Shown here piece after piece: positions 1 through 11,155 of a stretch of 64,000 bases of DNA (positions are counted from its first letter, which is position 1; each line of letters starts with the position of its first letter). The stretch lies in NCBI RefSeq assembly GCF_018691265.1, contig NW_024881329.1:6262001-6326000 (forward strand). The letters run 5' to 3'. Made by a program: the position numbers and the translations under genes. The stretch is from Tyto alba (lineage: Eukaryota; Chordata; Aves; Strigiformes; Tytonidae). The notes beneath the pieces were generated by a model. The model searched no databases. It saw only the letters and a list, made by a program, of their open reading frames with translations, and had not been told where the DNA came from.

Positions 1-3000
1 ATAGCATTTACAGATGGCAAAATAAATGCCCTCTAATAACACAGCATTTAAAGCAAATTTTTCTTGTATATCAACAATTAGAAGCACCTTTTACTAGCAG
101 TTCAGTTTCTATGTAAACATTTTATTGTGACTTGACTACAAAGCGAAAACACTGACAGAGGGGAGAAAAAATCCTGAAATAAATGGTGTTAAAGCCCATG
201 AAACCTCAGTGTCTTGTGAGAACAGATCTTCAGTGAAAAGCCTGTATTGAAAATATGGTAAAAATAATAAAATTGGATTTGAGACTAAAATCAAATTTCT
301 TTAAAAATAAACAGCAGAAACGTTTTTCAAGGAAGGTTTACAAGCAAAAATATAAATGCTTAGGGGACACACACATGCACACACACTATAACACAATAAA
401 ACTGAGATTGTGAGTAGGTTAACTTAATCTTTTCAAACACTTATTTTAGTCAACACATCATCAGGGAGTATGCTTTGCTTCAAACTCAGTATTTTTTCGT
501 CAATCTTATTTTTAAGGCAATTTTATACTTTTTTTGGTTGAATTTGGAATGGTTCTACTTAAAACCATAGGTAAATAAATTTATCTGTTATTTTTTAATA
601 GATTTGTGCTTTATATTTGTACCAGTTTATTTAAAACGGGAAAACAATTAAATTGCGAATATTTACTTGACAAAGTCTAAGGTGAACAACCTGGAGCAAG
701 TGAAGACATGGTTTTGACACTATTTACCTTTCTGGGTTTAATTGATAACATCTGATGTTATACTGAACTACAGTTAATTTATCTGGGAACAAACAGTGTC
801 TATGATTTCTAGAAAAAATGATATACTGAACTCAGTTCTTAAAAAGTTGATGTAAGTTCTTCTCTTTGTAAGATATAATTGTTCATCAGCATTTTGGTTA
901 AGGAGGTGTTTACCTGCTTACCACTTACCTCTCTCTATAAAGAGCCGATTCTTTCAAAATTCCTATTAAGAAAGCCAAGTGATGCCTTACTGGAGGCTCT
1001 GTTTGTTTCAACATCCACGCTTTTTTTTGGCATGTGTGTGCTGGATGTATCAGAGGTCCTTATCCTCTTCTGCCTACTTTCCCTCTAACATCTGTGACAT
1101 ACCAATGTAAAATGATGTGGTTGCACTATGAAGTAAACCCTCAGCAATTCAAAGCTCTATTTTCCTGGGATTATTTTATAAATGGTGAATGTAAAATCTG
1201 CTTCTAGTGGAACACTGTCTTACTGTTTCCATGCAATGCTTGTGCTGCAGTAGCACACAAATTTTCTGATAAGAAACACCGTTCCATTATATAATGTGAG
1301 ATATAAATAAATATAAAAGCAAGGCACCTGCCATGAAGAGCTTTCTTGTCTGAGAAAGCTTCTGTAAATACACATATTTTAGATGTACTTAAGAGAGAGT
1401 CACTTGAGTAGAAACAAAATGGAAGATGGGGAAAGGGCGTTTCTTTATGCTTGAGTAATACCTGGTGTGTAGATGCCCAAGCACATTTGCCAGTGTGGGT
1501 CTAATAGAAGCAGGTGCATCCATCCAGAGCTCTGTAGTTGCACCTGAAGAGAGGAAGGTGTGGAGAAAACACTGGAGAGAGAAGGGTGGCCTGGACATTC
1601 ATTTGCTGAGAACAGGACAGAATCCATTCAAAACTACAAAAAGTTCTGTTTGTTTTTCAGTATCTGAAGTTCTCTCTCCGTGCCCTGTGCCTCTAGCTGG
1701 GATGTCTGATGGACTGCCCCGTGTGAATTTTTCTGAAGCTGTGTGGTTGTTTGAGGTCACCTAGGGACTTCTAGTTCTAGTAGAAGGAGTGCCTGTTGCA
1801 TGATGCTGGCACAGAAGCATGTTTCCATCTGAGTTTACCTTCTGAGTGCAGCAGACACTATTTTGGCTGCTTCTCTATTCACTGTACAGACTGTTTCTTG
1901 GTAATAAGTAAATAAATTAATAGATATACAGAATGCTCATATTGTGGAAGCAATATGCATTGTATTCATTTTAGCCAGCTTTTCTTATAATAAGCAAATA
2001 ATGCACTGTGTCAAAATCCTAGAAGTAGTTTACGTAGCACAGAAATCTTCAATTCTTTATAAAGAATTGTATGCCACAGGGGAAGATATACAAAATAAGT
2101 TTTCATTCATATAAACCCAAAACGTGTCATGCTATTAGATTCTTTAGCAGTTACTAAAATGACACCACTGGGGGTGAGAGCACTATCCAGCTAACTTCTG
2201 ACCCACTGCACAAAGACAGAGACCACGCTTTCTTTTTGGTGAAGTTGAACCATTTAGTGAGGCTGCTGCTAGAAATGCTTTTTCAGAGGGTTGTCATGCT
2301 CTGGATGTAAGTGAGGACCTCCTTGCTCTGCTGCTGCTCCATATGTGTGCTGGATGAGATCCGTGTAATGCACTAGACCCATCTGCTGTCTAAAAAATTC
2401 TTTGCAAAAGTACTAAGCAATAAAATGGAAATCCTCATCTAAACAATTTTATATGCTGCTGAAGTTGCATGCAATGCTTGAGAGAGAGGAATCTGTTAGG
2501 AAATATTTGTGCTAAGAAGATGAATTAAGAATGTGGAAGCAAAGTATTTGTACAAGTCCATACCTGGACAGAGTCCTATAGGTTTTGTGCAAGTGATTGG
2601 CATTTGCAGAGCCAAAATATTTTCAGAAGACATGGTTGTTCATCACAAAACCAAGGCCTCGGGTCACTCAATAACTACAATGCAGGATCTTAGAAAAGCT
2701 GTAAAGAGAATTTTCATTAAGCCGAGCTGCAAGTAATAAATTATATACAGTATTTCTCATTCTACGTAAATTACACAAAGGGTTTCTTATTCTATTGTAT
2801 GGATGAACTATACCAACAGTTGATGTCAGCATTAACTTTTCAAATCATATTACTTAAAAGGCTGAGGGTTATAAAGTGTCCACAGACAGCTTTGTTTTCT
2901 CTCTGTCTTCCTAATGCACATATACCAATGGCTGTTTGATTCATTTATTGACATAAACCAGAATTGCTTAGAAGTAACCACTCATTCATCATAATCACAG

Positions 3001-6000
3001 TTACAAGAGAGTGTGGGGTAAGAGGTTAACTGCTTGCTAGATGTATCAAGATCTATGGTATATACCAAAGCCTGACTTGATAGAAATCTGATAATGGTCT
3101 GTTGAAGGTAAAACATAAGTGTTAATAGCTAAATAAAAAAATTGATAAAGACTGTACTGTAAAACACATCTCTAAAGTTAATTAAAAAGAGCTGATCAAA
3201 GTGAAGCCTCCATTAAAAATGTTACTTTAAGGTATTAAAGATAAAATAGAGCATAAAGGTCAATTTAAAAAATCAGTGCATATTTTTTAAAATTAATTTT
3301 CTGTATTTTTTTTCTTCTTGGCAGTGCTTTCATTAATAACTAAAATATAAATAATGTGAGAATGTTAATTTATACTTTTAGTAGTTTAAGTCCATGTACA
3401 GTGATGATGAATTGATATTTTGGGGTATCTACATTAACAAGACATTGAACAAAATCCATTTGAACTAACTGTGAGCAGCTTCTGTTCTTAATATATGTGT
3501 GTGATGAATTCAGTACTGTGTATCATAAAATAATCAGACTACACTTAATTGTGTAAATATCATATTGTCTTTATGGGTTTATTAGAGATTACTGTATAAT
3601 CCTGGCTCTGAAAGTTAGTCTGAAAGATGCTTGCTGCAGGAGCCAAAAAGCCCCAGGGAGTAATTAATCCAATTCTCTGATGCTAAAACAAAGCAGGTTA
3701 CGTGCATTTTTGAAGTTTCACATCTCACTTCTGCCATTCCTGATGAAAGTTCACAAAATATAAGACTTTTTTCGAAGTTCTTATTTTCAGTATTAAAAGT
3801 AAAGTTTGATTTAGAAAGGGAGACGATCTTCATCTGGGAATTGGCAAGAATGAGGGTCTGACTGAGACACATGGTCCTGCAGAAGATCCAAAGTACTGTA
3901 GGGTACCAGAATGAAGATGGATGACTAGCTAGCAAACTGGCTGTATATATGGAATTACTACTGGTTTTAGTATCTAATTTCTACTCAAATGCCTTAGTAT
4001 TTAATATATAATACCTTTCTTTTAAAAAATTGCCCGGTCACTGATGTAACACTGATGTAACACTGAACTATGGTTAGATCTGCTGAAGTGATCGGAGTAA
4101 AGCACAAGAATATGAAGCCAAGCTTAGCATGAAGAAACTGAAGTAAAAGTTTCAGTCCCCAAAACATCATGACTGACTGCCTAAAACTTGAGAGGTGTTC
4201 ATACAGCAGGCACAAGGGATCAGCGATGTGGTTAACTTTGTAGCGTGTGATAATGCTCCTTGATCCATTTTCAGCAAAAGTTTTATGAATGTCAAATCAG
4301 GCTCATGATTAGCCAATTCATCAGTGGGAAGGAGGCAGCCCTTTGCATTTCAGAGACAGGTAGAAATGTTCCAGAATGTACCTGGTTTATTAAACAATTC
4401 TGTGAAGTTCACTGAACTCACTTTTATTTCTCCTGAATTTGAGATATTTTTTAGACTTGAGTACCCAATCTTAATAGAACATGCACTATTGATTTATTTA
4501 AAGATATGATATTTTCTCTTTTCATGTCTTTAGGGTTTGTTTGTACTATTGTTCCATTTTTACCAGGTGATTATAGTTTATATAAAATCCAGCAGTGAAA
4601 TTAAATAGCTGAAATTGCATCTTAGAAAGAATAATGTTCTATATTTGTCAACACTGGGTTTCATGTCACTCTGCTGCTTCTTAACCCAGTATTTTTAAAG
4701 TATGGTTAGAAAGTCTTAATTTTATGGAACATTTCTTCTCCAAATCATGATGCAGATTTTAATATAAATTTTTGAAAAGCCATTTCCCCTACAGCCATAT
4801 TGGATCTTCCCCCTGCCCCATATCCCCTAAAGAACAGTTATTTATTAGAACTCTATTATCCTATCTTGCTTGGGCAAGTTTTTATCATTGCTAGGTTATT
4901 GGGCTTTTAAAATTGATTATATATTAAGGTACCATCCCACCCTAGCAAATAGTCCTTATACTTCCTTACTGTGTTCATTAAAGCCTGAGACTATATCTAT
5001 GTTTGTAAGAAGTGTGAATGGATTTGAAAGGAATCTTTTGCCCAAATATTTGTTTGGTATAAATCGAGGTATATTCACTTGCTTCCGAAATACCAGGTAT
5101 TGGTTGCTGCCCACTGCAAGATTCTTCTATCCAGTATGAGAACCTAATATGCTCTTAAATCTCCAGGTCTTGAAATATGATAAAGGAACAAACAATCTGC
5201 ATTTCTGATCCTACACAGCCCCATTTCTAGGCAATCACAGCTAGGAAGTGACTATTGCTACCATGTTGGGGTATAACTTTTCTCTAAGTTAGTTACTTGT
5301 TTTTTAATCTCTTGTTCTTAAAGATGTTTTTTTTATGGACATAATTAATTTTTAGAGGATGACGAGGGGAACATAACTATGCACAGTCTATTATCTTTTT
5401 GCTGTATTCCTCAAAACAGCTGCAAGACCTGTATGATCTTACTTCAGATTCCTGGATTTGTAAATTAGATAACAGATATGGACATCCTCTTCACAGGCTA
5501 ATTTACTTGAATAATTATATAATTACTGAAACAAAATATAATAATATTTTCATGTATTTTTTAAAAACGGAGTTTATACATTCTGATTGCCATCTACTTT
5601 GCATTGTAGATTTGTTTCAGATTGTACAATATTCAGCATCAAGCTATAACAAAAATCAGTGCTCTGTCCAGTTAAAAACATTTGGGTGGAGATCATGCAT
5701 TCAAAAAGTGTGGGTTTTTTTTTTTTTGAAGGCCACATAGATTCTTGTACCTTACCCCAGAAACATGCTTGCCTTTCTTCCCCCATTTCTCTCCCCCTTT
5801 TTTTTTAGCTCTAGTGGTTTGTTTCTGTGTGTGAATAAACTCCTTCTCCTCCAAAACAGCCTTCCCTTTGAGATGGCTGTTGTTTATGGGTTTTTCCTCA
5901 CCCACCCACCTGCCATTAACTATTTGGTTACCACTTGAAATACTTCATCATTGAGATTCAAACTCATTGTCCTGTGGCCATTGTTGCTTAGCAGAACACC

Positions 6001-6005
6001 CATGC
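1..6005. other. Non-coding AT-rich DNA, no gene seen
   Basis: This stretch is AT-rich with frequent stop codons in all frames. The open frames present (60 to 130 codons) have no recognisable domain, no biased composition of a real protein and overlap one another on both strands, so I do not call them. I see no LINE tail, LTR or RNA gene here. The only structured item is a small tandem duplication near 4040. It is either intergenic or deep intronic. Confidence 0.6.
4039..4066. repeat. Short tandem duplication, 11-bp unit
   Basis: The unit CACTGATGTAA occurs twice head to tail (4039-4049 and 4050-4060) and a third copy starts (CACTGA, 4061-4066). It looks like a replication-slippage duplication with no associated gene. 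Confidence 0.8.
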
Positions 6006-6013
6006 TTGCTTTC

Positions 6014-6034
6014 TACACAAACACACACACACAA
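6014..6034. repeat. Short CA microsatellite
   Basis: An ACA/CA run adjoins the downstream end of the CR1-like fragment. In the element's orientation it would read as a TG run immediately after the recognisable coding relic. Confidence 0.7.
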
Positions 6035-6035
6035 A

Positions 6036-6275
6036 TTAATAACTGAGTGGAACTCCTCCTCCTCTGTGCTCCAGAAGGAGCTGCTCCAAAAAGAAGCCAT
6101 TTATAGTATCAATAAGCTGCTTCTCCAAACCATGTACAGATGTGTTATTCAACCAGTTAATATTGGGGTAGTTAAAATCACCCATTATTATTTTTCTGGC
6201 AGATTTTGCCACTTCATTAATATCTTTCAACATACTGAGTTGCTTGGCTGTTCCTTCTTTTACATGGCTTATATC
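6036..6275 (-). mobile_element. CR1-type LINE fragment, endonuclease domain relic
   Basis: Read on the minus strand, the frame is open from about 6275 to a stop at 6036. It holds the APE-type endonuclease signature IIMGDFNYPNINW, whose GDFN box carries active-site Asp and Asn residues in this family. It continues with a CR1-like stretch (LIDTINGFFLEQLLLEH) that would lead to the 'LDLV' box in an intact copy. Only about 80 residues survive of an ORF2 normally near 1000 residues. The reverse transcriptase and the 3' tail are absent, so it is a dead fragment. The GDFN-Y-P wording is that of CR1 LINEs of birds and reptiles. The exact subfamily cannot be set by eye, and another CR1-clade element is possible. 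Confidence 0.8.
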
Positions 6276-7137
6276 ATATCATGCCATCACAGCATATTCT
6301 GTAGTTTCGAGTTAATTGCCCAATTAACAGTGGTATTCATGAAGTGCTAGGAAAATTCCACAACTAATGATTTGGACAATTTCAAAATAGGTTGGTATTT
6401 CATAGTTTAAAATGTCAAACATGCCAATAGCTGCAAGCTTAAGACTGTGCAGGCTTAGAACCCAATAGCTCAAAAATTCTGTATCACAAATATCATAATC
6501 CAGCCCTCAGAAACACTTTTCCCAGCCCCAAGTATTTCCATGTAGGGAAGTTCTGCACTACCCTAATTTCTTCTTAGACTGCTGAGGTGGGAGTGTGAAA
6601 TAAGACCTCCTTGCCTTCTCTGTATTTTGTGGAAATGTGGAATAAATACCTTCTGGCAGCAGCGTATGCACCCTCACCCCCACCCTGGCCCCAGATGATG
6701 TTTATGGCAGCACTGGGGAAGGTACTGTAATATTGGTTGTGTATAAGCTTACATGACTCAGGAAAATGGAGATGTGAGTGATTGGAAGGTTGTAGGATTT
6801 GTTACAGTACTTTGTACTTTTCTTTCCCGTTGCCTGGATTAGGTAGGGATGTTAACAATACGTAGTTAGCTTTGATGGGCCATTGTTCCCAGATGCAACT
6901 GAGAGTTGCCAATAGACTCTCTAGGCAGTGATCTGATTTTTTTGTTTTGTCTCACCAGCTGCCATGCAGAGATGCCAGGAGATACACTGCCTACCCTTTT
7001 TGCCTTTTCTCAATACCTTCTGTGCCATTTATGAGTTGTAGGACTGAGGTGATGCCATGGACTTAGTCTACGAAGTCTGGGGATGGGCTGTAAAATGATT
7101 TTGTTACCATTACCCAAGAAAGAAATGATTAATTTTC

Positions 7138-7156
7138 AGCCCTGAAATTCAGGGCT
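7138..7156. repeat. Short perfect dyad, 9-bp arms
   Basis: AGCCCTGAA and TTCAGGGCT flank a single A, so the 19 bases are a near-perfect palindrome. It could be a dimeric factor site or chance; nothing around it decides. Confidence 0.75.
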
Positions 7157-8534
7157 AAAAGTGTGGGTACAGTAAAGGAGACAGTCCACCTCCTCAAAGC
7201 TAAAGGATCACAGACTTAAGGGCAATTTCTAACATTTTACATTATTAGAACAGTTTGAATTTCCCTACTTATCCAGACTATTGAGAGGCTGTATTGGTGA
7301 TCTAATGCAAACTACTCAGAGGTATATACATACGTGATTAAGGCCTTAATTCAGCAAGACGCTTTAAGTACTTTGAGGTGCTTCATTGCAATTGACAGGA
7401 CTTTGCAGGAGTTAAAATCCTGTGAATACTGAGATCTTTGCTGGGATGGTACTGATTATGTAAGTATGGCGGCTGGATAGCTCTTCTTAATAATTAAATT
7501 ACTGAAATAGTGTTGTTTAGGTCTTCCTTTTAGTTGTTCTTGGAGTTGTGGCAGATTGTTTAGGACATTATAATTTATATTTTATAACAAAAATATAGTG
7601 AATTGTCTTATCTCATTCCTCTTGGCAACTCAGCAAACTATCATTAACATTTTTCATCAGTATTCTGTTTAGAGTTTTCTAAACTGAACAATATAGTGGT
7701 AACAGCTCATTTTTAGATGCTATTACAGTTCTTTCACATCTTTATAGTACTGTAGTAAAACTGAATTTACTAGCTACCTTGAAAGCGGAGTAAGGCAGCA
7801 TTAGAATCTACATTAAAGTGATTCAATACTCTTTAGAGAAAAGCCTTCTTAACTTGAGATCAGATACAGTGTGTGTTTTGGGGGCAGTTTTATAAGGATT
7901 GCCGATAAACTTGAACGCTACCAACAACAGCTGCTTTTTGAAATATTGTTCTGTCCAGCCCAATGAAATTTAGGAGAATTTGCTTTGCTTTGTAAGCACA
8001 TGTGATCGACATTAGCATTCAGAGGAGCTGCACCTGCAAATGGAAAGGAGGCTATATCCTAGAGACTAATTTTATGGTTTGAATTGGTAAAGATGGGAGG
8101 GATCAACTTGCATGCACTTGTTTCTCCTTGAGAGTTAGTGCAAATCTCCAGTCTCTTAGGTAAGTACCACACTCTGATATATTTTTCCTAAACATTCTTC
8201 TTGGTAGCCATTCAGGTTCTTTCCAGTTTGGGTGTATAGAAAGGATATTTGTTTTCGTAACTGTTCATGAATTAAGAAAATGCAAGCCCTTCAAGGTCAT
8301 TCAGTGTTTGCACCCAGTCAGGTTGGCCTCCTATAAGTCCAGTGGTTACTGTTCCTGGCTTTATGGTTCTGAGCAGCTCACTTCATCTTGGTTTCCTTTC
8401 TTAATCTTTGATTAACTATTTTATGTTTTTAAAATGTAATCTTACCATGGATGGATAAGTCTGGTGCCCAAAAGAGGGATTAGCGGAGGCCTCCAGAAAT
8501 GGCTGTTATACTGATTACAATTACAAATACAGTA

Positions 8535-8554
8535 GTAGTAGCAACTGCTACTAC
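8535..8554. repeat. Hairpin of GTA repeats, 9-bp arms, 2-base loop
   Basis: GTAGTAGCA (8535-8543) is followed after AC by its reverse complement TGCTACTAC (8546-8554). The arms are built from GTA/TAC triplets. A cruciform or microsatellite-derived inversion is the simplest reading. The loop is too short for a microRNA precursor. Confidence 0.75.
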
Positions 8555-10542
8555 CTGTAGTACAATTCAGTAAGTGCAAATTTAAAGTACTGAGATACTA
8601 ATAGCTCTAAAGCTACCCACAACCTCTAGAAAATATCTTACTGCTTTTAAAGGGTACAGGGTTCTGCATGTTCTAATTTGTACAGAAGTTATACATGTTT
8701 CTTACCTCATTATCATTTTCAATAATTTTGCACCAAAACCTTATTTTCAGATTAAGCTTTAGTTGTAGAAATAACCTCCTGGCCAATCATAATTTTAGAG
8801 ATTTTTGCATCTAGATAGCCATGAAAAAAGATTTGCTCAGTTATTTTTGTGTAAGATATGGTCATACGTTTCCCATGTAACACAACAGAGCATTTAGTGT
8901 TCGTGGGAGAAATGCTTTCAGTACTTTGAATGCTGCAACTTAATCTTATTTCTCTTAAAATGTGATAGCTCTTTAATTTTTTTTTCCCCAGGTCAAATTT
9001 AGTAAATTAATTACACTATAGCCTTAATAAAATTTGAGAATATGATCAATAAATACCAACATCAAATGGAAAAATATTTAAAAGGAGATTGAGTTGTCTT
9101 TTAAACATGGTAGTGTGTGATTCTATCAAAATTTTTGTTTTATTCCAAAGTAGGAACTATAAAATTACATGAACACCAAAAGAAGATCCTTTCATTAGTA
9201 ATTAGGTGCACAAATTCTACAAACTGAAAACCATCAGGGATGTAAAAAGTGATTGACCATTTATTGTTAATTTAATAACAATGTTACCATTAATGACCAT
9301 AGTGACATCCGCAGTATTGCAAACTGAACAGAATGGAAGAGGATTGTTTTTGTGTTTTGAAAATATAATCAGTAATTAAAAGCTAACTTTAAATATAAAT
9401 AATTTTCACATAGAATGCTGACCTTAACAAAGATATAAGTAGTATAGCTTAAGATCTGAGATCTAGAAATACTCTGTGGTTTATCCAGTTGTAAAAATTA
9501 AAACATTTTTTTGAGGGAAGTGGTATTTATTAATAAATATGTTACACTTTGTCTTTATAGTTTAAGTATTCATTGTTGATAATGCTCAAAAATGCTCAAA
9601 CATTTTGGGAAATGGTATTTAACCTTGAGTTTAGGAGTTCCCAAATGATCAGCCAGAGCCATTAAAACAGGTATTCCCCCCCTCAGTACTGCATGTGAAA
9701 AGTCACTGAAATGTGTCATAAATATGTAATTCTGTCCAGGGAAGTGATATTACTAAAAGGATCAGTTGTAGCGTTTAGCTCTTTGACTTTGCACTGAAAA
9801 CTAGATTACTTAGCTAATTTACCTTCTATTTTCTCTGCCAAATTTGACCAGCCTAAAGATCTCTCTGATAGTGTTGCAAAAGTCTGTTTGCAAAACCACT
9901 TTCTAAGCCTGATAGACAATGCTGAAAGAAATCTTGAACTCGGCTGTCCTAAAATTTTCCTTTCTTTCTTCAAAGATGTGGGATTACAATTTTCAGTATT
10001 TCTCGGAGTGAAAGGGAGAAGTTACCTGGTATTAGGGAAAGCAACATATTTTTGAGATTGTGCTTGTTTTAAGAGAGAAAATATTTTCAGCAGAACTATC
10101 TTGTGACGTAGCCTCTTATGCGGTATTTAAGGCCAGTACATTTAAAATAACAGTTCAAAAAAGAGGGGAAAAAAGTTACAGAAAAGGATGATTCCTAATT
10201 GCAGCTATTTACTGGACAGTTTCTCTGTTTTGCTGACAAGTTTCTGAAAAAGCAAAGAGTTTACAAACTTTGAAGACTAAAGGTGATCCCAGATACATCC
10301 TGTTCTTGGTTAAAGGTTCTGCTATATCACTGCTAGGACAAAAAAGTGAAGTGCCTCTCCACCAGCTGCAGAGAAAGAAGGTGATTTGAATGTTAATGAA
10401 GGATAGAAGTTTCATAGTAACAGAAAAACAGAGGCTCTATAGATAAGAGAATATTTTCCCAGGACATCTCAGTCTGCAGTTGTTGTAACCAGAGGAAGTA
10501 ATATTACTAAGGAAGTATTTAAATGTCTTTAACAGATATTAG

Positions 10543-11010
10543 ATGATGAAGTGGAGTAGTCATTATATTCCTATCCAAGCTCCAATGCATGAGAGGTCTA
10601 TTGAAATACAATCTTTTGAGAATATCCACTTAGTCCTGTTTCTAGACTCCCAGATTAGTTTGGGCATCCTGTTAATCTACAGAGCTCCAAATACAAAAGA
10701 TTTCTCAGAGAAGTTACTAAAGTTGCTGTTTAATGTGGCAATAAAGATCATAAGGTTCATTGTCTTTATAAATTTAAATACTCATGCTCCCCCTGCCTCT
10801 TCTGCTCCAACTGGAAAAAAATCCCTGATTTAACAGCATTGAAGTTCTTTCCTGATATTTCCACATTAGTTTTTTTAACATCTTTTGGACCTGGTGTTGC
10901 CCTCAAATCGTTCATAGCTTATGTGAACCTAAGAAATCCTTTTTATTCCTGCTTACTCTTTAGTTCTGATCATTCATTGCTATGTTTCATGAGCCCCATG
11001 ATACAATCAA
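10543..11010 (+). mobile_element. Ancient L2-like LINE fragment, endonuclease domain, frameshifted
   Basis: The plus-strand frame from 10543 to 10833 reads like the middle of a LINE APE endonuclease. It has a 'SFE' segment, then ILLIYRAPN (compare the family's YRPP box), a FSEKLLKLL helix, and FINLNTHA where the family has a GDFN-x-H box. Two more boxes follow in shifted frames: HLLDLVLP (about 10879-10902; compare TLDLV) and SSDHSLLCF (about 10962-10988; compare WSDH). The order and spacing match the family, but Gly-Asp of the GDFN box is lost and there are at least two frameshifts plus a stop, so it is inactive. The NTHA ending resembles L2-clade more than CR1 elements; the clade is an inference. 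Confidence 0.65.
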
Positions 11011-11091
11011 TTCTTTCTAAATGTCTGATCCATTCACATAGATAGTCCTACAAACACAAATGGCATTCATGCCTTCCTTGCCGTTAGTGTC

Positions 11092-11122
<31 letters not shown>

Positions 11123-11155
11123 AAAGAAAAAACCAGAAGAAAAACAGTAAAAAAG
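11092..11155. repeat. A23 homopolymer followed by A-rich tract
   Basis: Twenty-three consecutive A (11092-11114) are followed by an A-rich run interrupted by G and C. It begins 80 bp after the last recognisable box of the L2-like relic. It is not that element's natural tail, because the endonuclease is far from a LINE's 3' end. It may be a simple-sequence tract or the tail of an unrecognised retrocopy. Confidence 0.8.

Larger units (their letters stand above)
6276..10542. other. Non-coding AT-rich DNA between two LINE relics
   Basis: No open frame over 60 codons is present in most of this interval, and I recognise no repeat family. It contains two short dyads (7138-7156 and 8535-8554). A strong splice-donor-like string (TTAGGTAAGT, about 8157-8166) has no convincing acceptor upstream. 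I see no promoter-like GC enrichment. Confidence 0.55.

Noticed and set aside
8150..8170. Strong splice donor string TTAGGTAAGT
   Set aside because: No convincing acceptor or open frame upstream; isolated donors are common by chance.
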